A stretch of DNA of 64,000 nucleotides from Nitrospirota bacterium (GTDB lineage Bacteria > Nitrospirota > Leptospirillia > Leptospirillales > Leptospirillaceae): the NCBI GenBank assembly GCA_023481175.1, contig JAMCWM010000003.1:1-64000 (forward strand). The letters run 5' to 3'. The notes below the pieces were generated by a model. That model was given only the letters and a program-made list of their open reading frames with translations, searched no databases and was not told where the DNA came from. Both the position numbers and the translations under genes were made by a program. Positions 50,782 through 58,847 of this stretch are shown here, in pieces. Position 1 is the stretch's first letter; each line of letters begins with the position of its first letter.

Positions 50782-52041
50782 ATGAGTACCGACGATGAGA
50801 AAGGGCAGGCACTCAGTCTCTTGAAAGAAGCGAGGTCCCGTTTTACCAGGCAGGATCTCGCGACAAGGCTTGGTGTTTCTCCGAAAACAATCACCCGATG
50901 GGAGATGGCGGGCGTGCATCGTCCAGCGATCGTCGGGGCGGCTCTCCGCGAAATACTCGCCGCGCCAATTCAGTCAAAAAACTCTGGAAAATCCTTCACC
51001 TTCGTTGATCTTTTCGCCGGTATTGGCGGGATTCGGCTCGGATTTGAATCCGCCGGAGGTGAATGCGTCTTCACGAGTGAATGGAACGATTGGTCGAAAA
51101 AAACATATCTCGAAAATTTCGGGGATGGTCATCCTTTTGTCGGTGATATTACGAAGGTCGACGGAACTGACATCCCTGATCATGATATCCTTTTGGCAGG
51201 TTTTCCCTGCCAACCATTCAGCATCGCTGGTGTCTCGAAAAAGAACGCCCTAGGTCGACCGCACGGTTTCGAGTGTACAACTCAAGGGACGCTGTTTTTC
51301 GATGTCGCCCGAATTATCGCCGAGAAAAGGCCGCATGCCTTCCTTCTCGAAAATGTCAAAAACCTCCTGTCTCATGATAAAGGAAACACCTTTAAGATCA
51401 TCGTCCAGACCCTCAAGACAGAACTTGGATATGAAGTTCATCCGAAGGTGATCGACGCCAAATCATGGGTGCCACAGCATCGGGAAAGGATCCTTCTCGT
51501 CGGTTATCGGGAAAAGTCTCTGTTTTCATGGGATGACCTTCGGATTCCGGAGAGAGGACCTGTTCTTGAGTCCATCCTTCATCCGGAGGACGGGAGGGAA
51601 AAGCCGGAAGACCCATTCACTGTAGGACCTGATGGGAAGGTCCACTCAAAGTATGTTTTGACGGATCGGCTGTGGGCTTATCTTCAGGCTTACGCCGAGA
51701 AGCACCGGGCCGCCGGAAACGGGTTCGGTTTTGGACTCGTTTCCGGAAAGGATGTCGCCAGAACTCTTTCGGCGAGGTATTACAAAGACGGGAGCGAGAT
51801 TCTGGTTTCCAGGGGGACTTCAAAAAATCCGAGACGCCTTACCCCAAGGGAGTGTGCCCGCTTGATGGGCTTCCCCGACAGTTTCCGGATCCCGGTTTCA
51901 GACACGCAGGCGTATCGGCAATTTGGAAACTCCGTCGTTGTTCCGGTTATATCCGAAGTGGCCAAAATCATGGTTCCTCATGTCATTTCTGCCAAAAACT
52001 CTGAGAGAGCCGGAATTCTTGAAAGAATCCTTTCCGCATAG
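50782..52041 (+). CDS. dcm: DNA cytosine-5 methyltransferase (M.EcoRII/Dcm-like)
   Basis: 419 residues, GGAGG upstream. The N-terminal HTH ('[20 protein letters not shown]') is as in M.EcoRII/Dcm, which can autoregulate. C5 motifs follow: I '[16 protein letters not shown]', IV '[10 protein letters not shown]' with the catalytic Cys, VI 'FLLENVK', VIII 'VPQHRERI' and X 'YRQFGNSV'. Together with Vsr and an EcoRII-type nuclease, CCWGG is the expected site. Confidence 0.92.
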   Translation: MSTDDEKGQALSLLKEARSRFTRQDLATRLGVSPKTITRWEMAGVHRPAIVGAALREILAAPIQSKNSGKSFTFVDLFAGIGGIRLGFESAGGECVFTSEWNDWSKKTYLENFGDGHPFVGDITKVDGTDIPDHDILLAGFPCQPFSIAGVSKKNALGRPHGFECTTQGTLFFDVARIIAEKRPHAFLLENVKNLLSHDKGNTFKIIVQTLKTELGYEVHPKVIDAKSWVPQHRERILLVGYREKSLFSWDDLRIPERGPVLESILHPEDGREKPEDPFTVGPDGKVHSKYVLTDRLWAYLQAYAEKHRAAGNGFGFGLVSGKDVARTLSARYYKDGSEILVSRGTSKNPRRLTPRECARLMGFPDSFRIPVSDTQAYRQFGNSVVVPVISEVAKIMVPHVISAKNSERAGILERILSA

Positions 52042-52047
52042 TGTCCT

Positions 52048-52500
52048 GTGGTAGATATCGTCGACAAAGCCACCAGAAGCCGCATGATGCGGGGCATCAG
52101 GTCCGGAAACACAAAGCCGGAAATTTTTATCAGGAAAGGTCTTCACCGAGAGGGATTCCGCTACCGGCTTCACGACCCGAAAGTCACCGGTCATCCGGAC
52201 CTTGTTTTTCCCAAATATCATGCGGTCCTTTTCATACACGGGTGTTTCTGGCACGGCCATGACTGTTCCCTCTTCCGTTATCCGGAAACCCGGAAGGAAT
52301 TCTGGGAGGAAAAGATTCGTAGGAACAGGAAACGGGACGCCGATGTCCAGAAAATTCTGACCGACGCCGGATGGAGGATCGGTCTCGTTTGGGAATGCGC
52401 TATGCGGGGTTGGAGGAAAATGGAAACAGCAGACTTAATCGAAACGCTTACCGATTGGTTGACGGGTGAGGAAAACAGAATCGAGGTTCCGAAAATATGA
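52048..52500 (+). CDS. vsr: Very short patch repair endonuclease Vsr
   Basis: 150 residues. 'DKATRSRMMRGIRSGNTKPE' (given as its parts), 'GFRYRLHDPKVTGHPDLVF', 'VLFIHGCFWHGHDC' and 'FWEEKIRRNRKRD' are the Vsr signatures including the zinc site. It repairs T:G mismatches from deamination of the methylated cytosine. Confidence 0.95.
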   Translation: MVDIVDKATRSRMMRGIRSGNTKPEIFIRKGLHREGFRYRLHDPKVTGHPDLVFPKYHAVLFIHGCFWHGHDCSLFRYPETRKEFWEEKIRRNRKRDADVQKILTDAGWRIGLVWECAMRGWRKMETADLIETLTDWLTGEENRIEVPKI

Positions 52501-53717
52501 AGGCAGGATATCTTTCGGAGTATTTCACCGGAGTTGCGGCGAAAAGGTTGAGCGCCGTTGAAGCAAGCCGGTTCGTAAGCCGTCAGCATGAGTTCAACGG
52601 AGTGGAATCCCTTAAGCGGATATTCGGACTGGCGACAGGAAAACAACGATACAAAGCAATATTTGTTTATCTGAACGATCATGACGAAGAAGCGGTGATC
52701 GATGAAGGGTTACTGACATGGTATGATGCCCGAGAGTCTCACGAAACACGTTCAGAGCATCGCCTTTATTTTCCGACGACCACTGTTTCCGAATGCGCGG
52801 ACGAAGGTGATCTTCTTGTCATTGGAAAACGCCCGGATGGATCCGTTCTTGTAGTTGTTGCACAAGGAGGATCTACCATAGCGAATCAAATACTATGGCT
52901 TTTCGGCTTGTCAAATTTGACTCATCCTGGATTTTCTATTCGTGAAGAACTTGGAACGGAACAGGACCGCATCGAATTTGCGGCCAGGACAATTCTGGAG
53001 CAAATAGGAGTTGAAACCGTCGAACCGGAAGAAACGCGTCTCGATGAAATGTTGAGACGATTCGGCGGAGTGTTTCCGGCAACGAGGGAATTTTCGGAAT
53101 ATGCGCGGTCGACACTGGACGATGTTTCTGCAATGGATGATCCGGACGTCGCGATCATGGCATGGATGGAGCGGGAAGAAATCCTTTTCCGAACACTAGA
53201 AAAACACGTCGTTGCCGACAGGTTGACCAAGGGTTTTTCAGGGGATGTCGACGGGTTCTTTTCTTTTTCCCTCTCGGTCCAAAATCGAAGAAAAAGCCGG
53301 GTTGGATATGCCCTCGAAAACCATCTTGAAGAGGTATTCACAGTACATGGTGTCCGGTTTGTTCGTTCGGCAATAACTGAAGGCCGGTCGAAGCCGGATT
53401 TCCTTTTTCCCGGATCCGTCGAATATCATGACAAAAAATTCAAGCCTTCTCTCTTGTCGATGCTTGGAGTTAAGAGTTCATGCAAGGATAGATGGAGACA
53501 GGTTCTTGCTGAAGCTGACCGAATCCAGGAGAAACATCTTCTAACACTTGAAACGTCAATCAGTGAGAATCAGACGGACGAAATGCAGGTAAAACGTCTA
53601 AAGCTTGTGGTCCCCAAAAAACTTCACGAAACTTTTTCTTCAAGGCAACAGTCATGGTTAATGGACTTGCAAAGTTTTGTCCTTGAAATCCTGAGGAAAC
53701 AAATCCCCCTGAAATAA
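52497..53717 (+). CDS. EcoRII-like restriction endonuclease
   Basis: 406 residues, close to EcoRII. N-terminal effector-site domain (about 1-170: 'GYLSEYFTGVAAKRLSAVE', 'KRIFGLATGKQRYKAIF') and the C-terminal nuclease with 'GYALENHLEEVF', 'SKPDFLFPG' and 'GVKSSCKDRWRQVL'. EcoRII-type enzymes need two CCWGG sites. The start overlaps vsr by 4 bp, so M, Vsr and R form one operon. Confidence 0.92.
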   Translation: MKAGYLSEYFTGVAAKRLSAVEASRFVSRQHEFNGVESLKRIFGLATGKQRYKAIFVYLNDHDEEAVIDEGLLTWYDARESHETRSEHRLYFPTTTVSECADEGDLLVIGKRPDGSVLVVVAQGGSTIANQILWLFGLSNLTHPGFSIREELGTEQDRIEFAARTILEQIGVETVEPEETRLDEMLRRFGGVFPATREFSEYARSTLDDVSAMDDPDVAIMAWMEREEILFRTLEKHVVADRLTKGFSGDVDGFFSFSLSVQNRRKSRVGYALENHLEEVFTVHGVRFVRSAITEGRSKPDFLFPGSVEYHDKKFKPSLLSMLGVKSSCKDRWRQVLAEADRIQEKHLLTLETSISENQTDEMQVKRLKLVVPKKLHETFSSRQQSWLMDLQSFVLEILRKQIPLK

Positions 53718-53731
53718 GTATGGTCAGCTTT

Positions 53732-53986
53732 CTAAATTCCGTGTGGGTGAAGTCTGGAATGAATCTCAAATTCGATTGATTTGTACAAAGGTTCAATTTC
53801 TTTCTGGAGTTTTTCAAATGCTTTAATTTGCATTTGGTGATCATTCGCCTTGTGACCGACTTCTTTTCCAATCAATACAGACCAAAAAATTTTAGATAAA
53901 TTTTCAAAATTTTCTTTAAGAATTGGGGTTAAAAAAATACCATTTCTGGCAACATATTTTTGAAATTTACCAATTGTTAATTTCAC
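53732..53986 (-). pseudogene. AT-rich gene remnant
   Basis: 84 codons from GTG, but the same frame stays open upstream to about 54040 without any start, where the MNT-HEPN gene begins. The AT-rich composition contrasts with neighbours. It looks like the 3' part of a larger gene cut by insertion of the MNT-HEPN segment. Confidence 0.5.
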
Positions 53987-54069
53987 ATCATTTAACTCGT
54001 TCCAAAATATAATTTCAGAATATTCTTCTAGTTTGTTTGATGATATGATTGTGCAATGAGGAGGGGACT

Positions 54070-54924
54070 TTGGCCGTTTCGAGCATAGTCGACAAGAGCA
54101 TAGTCGACAAGAAAATCGTTTCTTCCGACGCCGGGCAACAGGTGGCGAGACGGGTCTTTTGCGTTCTTTCCCGACACCGATCAGCCCTCTTTGACCGGTT
54201 CGGGCTCGATCGCCTGGCGGTCTTCGGATCCACGGTACGGGGAGAACATCGAAGAGGGAGCGACATCGACATCCTGGTGCGCTTCGTCCCGGAAAAGGAG
54301 AAGGACTTCGCCTCGGAATCCTCCGATTATTACGGAGTTCTTTTCGAAATCAAGGAGGCTCTGTCCGCTATTCTGAACCGCAAGCGGATTGACGTGAGCG
54401 ACGAACGACATCTCTGCCCCCAGTACAGGGAATCCATCCTGAAAGAGGCGGTGGATGTTCCCGCCTCCAGCGAGCCATTTGTTTTCGAGAAAAGGGGTCC
54501 CATGGAGAAAACGGTAAAAAAGTATTTCGAGGATATTAAAGACGCGAGTGATTATGTCAAAGAAAAGATCCAGCATAAATCACTTGAAGACTATCTCAAT
54601 GACAGGGATCTTCGTTCCATTATAGAACGACAACTGGAAATTATCGGCGAAGCCGTGGGCAAAGCCTCGAAGATCGACCCGTCCGTCAGAGAGAACCTGC
54701 CGGAAGCCGGAAAGCTGATCGGGCTCAGAAACCAACTTATCCACGGATACGACTCCATCATCCATCCCAAGATATATCGGAATGTGAAGGAACTTCTTCC
54801 CGACCTCGAACGGAAAGTCGACGAGCGGCTGAATATTCTGTCGAATCAGGAAAAGGAAGGGGAGGAAAAGAAGGAGGCTCCCGAACGATCCCGCCAGAGA
54901 GGACGGGACGGGATGGGATATTGA
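54070..54924 (+). CDS. Fused MNT nucleotidyltransferase and HEPN protein (MntA-HepT in one chain)
   Basis: 284 residues from a TTG with GGAGGGG. N-terminal MNT: 'VFGSTVRGEHRRGSDIDIL' contains the GS-x10-DxD motif. C-terminal HEPN: 'LRSIIERQLEIIGEAVGKAS' in parts and 'GLRNQLIHGYDSI' with the R-x4-HxY RNase motif. MntA normally inactivates HepT by AMPylating it and is encoded separately; here both are one chain, though an internal ATG at 54502 could give free HEPN. The last 20 residues equal the relaxase tail (KKEAP...RGRDGMGY). Confidence 0.85.
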   Translation: MAVSSIVDKSIVDKKIVSSDAGQQVARRVFCVLSRHRSALFDRFGLDRLAVFGSTVRGEHRRGSDIDILVRFVPEKEKDFASESSDYYGVLFEIKEALSAILNRKRIDVSDERHLCPQYRESILKEAVDVPASSEPFVFEKRGPMEKTVKKYFEDIKDASDYVKEKIQHKSLEDYLNDRDLRSIIERQLEIIGEAVGKASKIDPSVRENLPEAGKLIGLRNQLIHGYDSIIHPKIYRNVKELLPDLERKVDERLNILSNQEKEGEEKKEAPERSRQRGRDGMGY

Positions 54925-54945
54925 ATCTCTCGCCCTACCTCCATT

Positions 54946-55062
54946 TTTCTCCTTTTCCTTGTGCTCCATCCCTGTCCTATCTTCCGTTCCGGAGCCGCTT
55001 TTTCGAGGAGCATGCTCCTTGGATGCTCCTCGCTCCGGAAGGCTTCGTGCTCCTCGGAGGAG
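54946..55062 (-). repeat. oriT-like repeat, partial inverted copy
   Basis: About 117 bp in inverse orientation to the 45-kb repeats, with AGGAGCATGCTCCT at 55006-55019. It follows the MNT-HEPN stop. A short unique stretch (55063-55161) separates it from the fuller copy; no gene is seen there. Confidence 0.75.
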
Positions 55063-55161
55063 CGCCCCTTCGCGAGTCCGATAATCTCTCCTTTTTTCCC
55101 CCTTCTTTCCTCAGAAAATGCCTATTTTTCTGCCGAGCACCGGAACCATTTCAGGCTTCCG

Positions 55162-55421
55162 GTCTTATTCATTTCACCATGCTCCGTCCTTGTCCTATCT
55201 TCCGTTCCGGAGCCGCTTTTTCGAGGAGCATGCTCCTTGGATGCTCCTCGCTCCGGAATGCCTCGTGCTCCCCGGAAGGAGCATCTGAGACCGGGGAGCA
55301 TATGCGGAGTACTCCTCCCCGCATCGGCACGCACGCTGGATTTTTGGCCCACCCCGCAGGGTGCGTGCTGTGTTAGATCCTGTAAAGGGGGTTCGGGGGG
55401 AACCCCCGAGGGCTCTTTCCG
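55162..55421 (-). repeat. Inner inverted repeat, right copy; second oriT candidate
   Basis: About 260 bp, reverse complement of 44816-45076 with few differences; AGGAGCATGCTCCT at 55224-55237. From 55422 to 55661 the DNA becomes AT-rich and holds no convincing gene. Confidence 0.75.
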
Positions 55422-55666
55422 GGGGCGTTCTTTCCTCCCGGAAAAGGGAGGCCGGAAATCACGGATCCTTTCCTCCCAAGGATCCTCTCCACTTCCCATC
55501 AGTCGGGAAGCTCCCGACAGGTCTTGTCTTTTCTATTTTCTGATTTATAATCCTTGTATAAGATCAATTCAGATAAGCTATCTGTAAATAATGGAAATTT
55601 TAAGCATTATTATCGCATTATTCTTAGAATTTGACCGTCTTTATAAGACAATGGAGGTGAAATGGT

Positions 55667-55690
55667 AACCAACCAACCAACCAACCAACC
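55667..55690 (+). repeat. Tetranucleotide repeat (AACC)6 in a translation start region
   Basis: Six perfect AACC units directly after ATG GTA at 55662, which has GGAGG 4 nt upstream. Loss of one unit or gain of two would join this ATG in frame to the HD-GYP gene; at six units the frame stops at TGA (55698-55700). Confidence 0.85.
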
Positions 55691-55716
55691 ATTTCGCTGA
55701 TTTAGCGCCTCATTTT

Positions 55717-56400
55717 TTGACCCCTGACCATGTCTCAATCCTCACCCGGGACTTTTACCGGACAATGATTTCAGTGGTCGACGAGTTGATGGCGATGCTC
55801 GATCGATGGACCTTCGAAACCCGGACCCATTCCTGCCGTGTCACCCTACTGTCATTGCAAATCGGGGAATCGTTGGGCCTTGCCCCTAAAGAGCTTTTCC
55901 GGTTGGGAGCCGGATCCCTTCTGCATGACATCGGAAAGATCCGGATTCCCCAGGAGATCCTGATGAAACCGGGCCCTCTTTCTCCGGAGGAATGGAGGGT
56001 GATGAAAATGCATCCTCAGTTGGGGTGTGAGATTCTTGAACGTTTTCCTCCTCTTCGGGTCGCCGGTGATCTGGTCGTCCAGCACCAGGAGCGATGGGAT
56101 GGGAGCGGTTACCCGAACGGCCTCAAAAAGGAGGATATTTGCCTGAATGCCAGGATCTTCGCCGTGGCCGACAGTTTCGACGCAATGACGAACCAGCGGT
56201 CCTACAATACTGTCCGTCAGATCGACGATGCGATCCTGGAACTGCTCCATGAGTCCGGATCTTTGTACGATCCGCATGTGGTCAGAAGTTTCATTTCGTT
56301 TGCACATCCTCCCGACGACAATGAGATAATGGACAACATGGAGAGATTTCTGGAAGAAGTGTTCCCTCCAGAGCGCTTCATCCAGACCTTCCTGTCCTGA
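55717..56400 (+). CDS. HD-GYP domain c-di-GMP phosphodiesterase
   Basis: 227 residues if the TTG at 55717 is used; ATG at 55765 or, after slippage, ATG at 55662 are alternatives. 'THSCRVTLLSLQIGE', 'LLHDIGKIRIP', 'MKMHPQLGCEIL', 'VQHQERWDGSGYPNGL' and 'ARIFAVADSFDAM' are the complete HD-GYP set. No sensor domain, so it is a stand-alone hydrolase. A microsatellite in front of it suggests phase-variable expression. Confidence 0.9.
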   Translation: MTPDHVSILTRDFYRTMISVVDELMAMLDRWTFETRTHSCRVTLLSLQIGESLGLAPKELFRLGAGSLLHDIGKIRIPQEILMKPGPLSPEEWRVMKMHPQLGCEILERFPPLRVAGDLVVQHQERWDGSGYPNGLKKEDICLNARIFAVADSFDAMTNQRSYNTVRQIDDAILELLHESGSLYDPHVVRSFISFAHPPDDNEIMDNMERFLEEVFPPERFIQTFLS

Positions 56401-56451
56401 CATTTCATGGACTTTTTGAAGAGATCCGCTATCCCGTCAGGGAGGTCCAAG

Positions 56452-56589
56452 ATGTCTTTTCATCGTCCGGAAATCCGGAGGGGCGCCGTTCTCCTTCTCA
56501 TCTTGACTTGCTTCGCCATTGCCGGTTGCCATGGCAATAGTTCACAGAATACCTTCAAGAAACAGATCGACAGGGCGATAAATCGATAG
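56452..56589 (+). CDS. Very small lipoprotein (45 aa), entericidin/VirB7-like
   Basis: ATG with GGGAGG. Signal peptide with lipobox IAGC, then a mature part of 19 residues 'CHGNSSQNTFKKQIDRAIN'. Size and form resemble entericidin- or VirB7-type lipoproteins. Not assigned further. Confidence 0.6.
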   Translation: MSFHRPEIRRGAVLLLILTCFAIAGCHGNSSQNTFKKQIDRAINR

Positions 56590-56599
56590 GTCGTCAATG

Positions 56600-56660
56600 C
56601 GAAAGGCACCGTCGGATCGTTCCACGATGCGGGACGGGGCGTCCCGGTCATTCCGGCCCG
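56600..56660 (+). pseudogene. Fragment of the 43.6-kb small coiled-coil gene
   Basis: The 23 bp beginning GGCACCGTCGGATCG at 56606 match 43669 exactly and encode 'GTVGSFH'; similarity fades after 30 bp and the frame has no start. Confidence 0.5.
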
Positions 56661-56923
56661 GGAGAGTTCTCTTCGTCTTTTCGGGGACCGGAATTCCAGC
56701 AATTTTCCCGTTTCGCAATCCTTTCCAGACGTTCGAGCAGAAGCTCTTCAAAGGCGGCGTGATCTCTCATGAGTCTTTCGTACGCAAACCGGGCATAGCC
56801 CATATCCCCTTCCTCGAAAAGAGTCTGGAACTTCCGGTGATGCTTTTTGACGAGAATGTCCAGGGCTTGGCCGAATTCTTCGTCCGGTAGCGATTTTAAC
56901 GCTTCGAAATCGGGATTATTCAT
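56648..56923 (-). CDS. Hypothetical helical protein (91 aa)
   Basis: ATG with AGGATCCG upstream. Charged, entirely helical ('DEEFGQALDILVKKHHRKFQ'). No family. Followed upstream by the outer inverted repeat. Confidence 0.5.
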   Translation of the reverse strand: MNNPDFEALKSLPDEEFGQALDILVKKHHRKFQTLFEEGDMGYARFAYERLMRDHAAFEELLLERLERIAKRENCWNSGPRKDEENSPGPE

Positions 56924-56954
56924 TCATCGGATCCTGTATTGAAGGAAGAACTGT

Positions 56955-57062
56955 CCGTTCGGAGCTGGCCTCCGGGTCCGAAGGACCAGCGATGCGCACG
57001 GGGACCCCAGGAGTCCCGGTGTCGCAAGCGGAAGGCGGCAAGCGGAGCAGGGCAGGGGAGGA
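56955..57062. repeat. Outer inverted repeat, right copy (about 105 bp)
   Basis: Reverse complement of 44402-44508 at roughly 85 percent by eye. Together with the inner copies it forms a nested palindrome-like arrangement around the mobilisation and R-M block. Confidence 0.75.
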
Positions 57063-57100
57063 GTCAGAACGACGAGCGGAAGCCAAATGACGGTTCAGAT

Positions 57101-57811
57101 CTAACGGGAGATCCGGGTCCGGATCATCTCCAGGACCTCCCGGGCCGTCAATCCGGATTTTTTGGCCAGCGCCTCGACGTCTTTCCAGTCCCCGGGCTGC
57201 GCCTGGTCAAAAACCCTGTCGAACAGTTCTGGGGTGACATGTCCGTTCGTGAAGTCCATCATGACGGGCCCGGACAGAAGAATGGGGGGGGCGTCCTCGG
57301 TCGGCAATATTTCCGGGGCTTTCCACCGGGCCCCCGGAATCAGGGAAGGACGGATCCACGGCGTTCCGGGTCGCTTCGAGACATGGTTCTCCGACATCTT
57401 CGTGGTGAAAAACTTTCTCACGAGAATGACCCGAAGATTGCCCGACCGGAGGAGCGCCATCTGTGGCCCTTGCGAGAGCGTTGCCGGGCCCTCCGGATCC
57501 GGAGAGACCAGGGCCATCTCGATCTCCGATCCGAGAAACGCCTCCGCGGCTTCCGTAAGTGTTTCCGGTTCGTGGATCGCCACAAACCAGACGTGGATCC
57601 GGGAGGGGTCGAGCGAAAGCCGGTCGGGGTCGATCGACAGCGCGGAAAGCAGAAGGGAGATGTTCTTTTCGGAAAGAGAGATTTCCCGGCCGCGGAGCCA
57701 GTTCGAAAGGTTTGCGGGCTCGAACCCGCAGGAACTGGCCCAATGGGTGTTCGGCCGGTCGGAAAGATCGATGAGAATCCTTGCAAGCCTTGAAGTCTCC
57801 GATGATGCCAC
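57101..57811 (-). CDS. HTH regulator with a novel C-terminal domain, paralogue 2
   Basis: 236 residues. HTH at about 8-45 ('HWASSCGFEPANLSNWLRGRE'-type; key part NLSNWLRGR). 'LDPSRIHVW' and 'MALLRSGNLRVILVRKFF' correspond to segments of the protein at 35733. The C-terminal 'DWKDVEALAKKSGLTAREVLEMI' is also shared in pattern. Transcribed away from the EAL gene gap. Confidence 0.6.
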   Translation of the reverse strand: MASSETSRLARILIDLSDRPNTHWASSCGFEPANLSNWLRGREISLSEKNISLLLSALSIDPDRLSLDPSRIHVWFVAIHEPETLTEAAEAFLGSEIEMALVSPDPEGPATLSQGPQMALLRSGNLRVILVRKFFTTKMSENHVSKRPGTPWIRPSLIPGARWKAPEILPTEDAPPILLSGPVMMDFTNGHVTPELFDRVFDQAQPGDWKDVEALAKKSGLTAREVLEMIRTRISR

Positions 57812-57891
57812 GCCGCTTCCTCTCCCTGTCGGTAATCCGTAATACCATTGATCCGGTTTTTAGGGTACGTTACCGGAACGAGCGTTTTTTT

Positions 57892-58608
57892 TCAATTTCT
57901 CCGACGAAGGACTCGGGACAATTCTCCGATCGGAACGGGCTTTCCGTAATGCCAGCCCTGCCCGGAAACGCATCCGATCTGTCCGGCGAACCGGGCCTGG
58001 GCCTCGGTTTCGATGCCTTCTCCCAGAATCCTGACCGCCGTCCTTCCGATCGCCCGCACGACGCCCTCGACAAGATCCCTGTCGTTTTTTCTCGTTGTCT
58101 GAACGAGGGTCCGGTCGACCTTCACGAAGTCGACCGGCAGGTCCAGGAGCCGGGAAATATTCGAATGCCCGGTTCCGAAATCGTCGACCGCGAGCCGGAA
58201 TCCCCAACGCTTCGTTTCGAGAAGAACCGACGTTTGCTCCGGGCCGAGCTCTTCCTCCAGAACTTCGATGACCGGGAGGACCCGGCTGGGAAAACGGTCC
58301 CGCCAGGAAAAAAGAAACGAAGAAACGCATTGGTGGGGCGAGAGATTCAGGAAGGCGAAAAAGGAATCCGGAAGAGCCGGCAGAGTCGAAAGATCGGAGA
58401 GCGCCCGCTCCATTGTCCACCGCGTGAAACCTTCCCATTCGTTCTCCCGTGCGATCCGGGCCAACATCTCGTCCGGAGGACCGTGCGGAGGCCGGAGGAG
58501 AGCTTCGGCACCTTCGATTCGCCCGCTCGCGAGATCGACGACGGGTTGCCAGTGCAGACTGGCCCCCGACAGAAAATCGGGTTGGGCTCTTTCCGGGGCA
58601 AGAGGCAT
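57892..58608 (-). CDS. EAL domain c-di-GMP phosphodiesterase
   Basis: 238 residues from the ATG at 58608 (GAAGGA upstream). Stand-alone EAL with 'GAEALLRP' (EAL motif), 'NLSPHQ', 'IEVLEEE', 'VDDFGTGHSN', 'VKVDR', 'EGIETE' and 'QGWHYG': all metal and catalytic residues present. Its upstream region carries the palindrome at 58636. Confidence 0.92.
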   Translation of the reverse strand: MPLAPERAQPDFLSGASLHWQPVVDLASGRIEGAEALLRPPHGPPDEMLARIARENEWEGFTRWTMERALSDLSTLPALPDSFFAFLNLSPHQCVSSFLFSWRDRFPSRVLPVIEVLEEELGPEQTSVLLETKRWGFRLAVDDFGTGHSNISRLLDLPVDFVKVDRTLVQTTRKNDRDLVEGVVRAIGRTAVRILGEGIETEAQARFAGQIGCVSGQGWHYGKPVPIGELSRVLRRRN

Positions 58609-58635
58609 TTTTCCTTCTTTCAATTTTTAAATATT

Positions 58636-58671
58636 ATGGTATTGACTTATACCATTATTAATGATTATATG
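58636..58671 (+). promoter_or_regulatory. Promoter with operator-like palindrome, copy 3
   Basis: ATGGTAT-N6-ATACCAT (58636-58655) overlaps a rightward TTGACT (58642-58647) with TATATG at an 18-bp spacing (58666-58671). It lies between the EAL gene and the dotD operon and can control both. Confidence 0.65.
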
Positions 58672-58743
58672 ATCCGGAGAGGACAATCAAGCGGGGCCGT
58701 CTCAGTCCCCGGAAGGCGTGATCGATGCCTTCCAAGGCAAAGA

Positions 58744-58827
58744 AATGACATCCAGGGATCTCTGATGACGTTGGAGGCTTCAAGAATGACGCATGGGGCA
58801 TCTTTGATGACGCGGAGGGCACGCTTT
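58744..58827 (+). repeat. Four 21-bp direct repeats upstream of dotD
   Basis: ATGACA/ATGACG hexamers begin at 58744, 58765, 58786 and 58807, exactly 21 bp apart, each followed by a GGGC/GAGGC-like element. Possible protein-binding iterons in the leader. A hairpin GGAAGGC-N9-GCCTTCC lies just before (58711-58733). Confidence 0.65.
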
Positions 58828-58847
58828 GGGTACGGGCGGAAGGAGTG

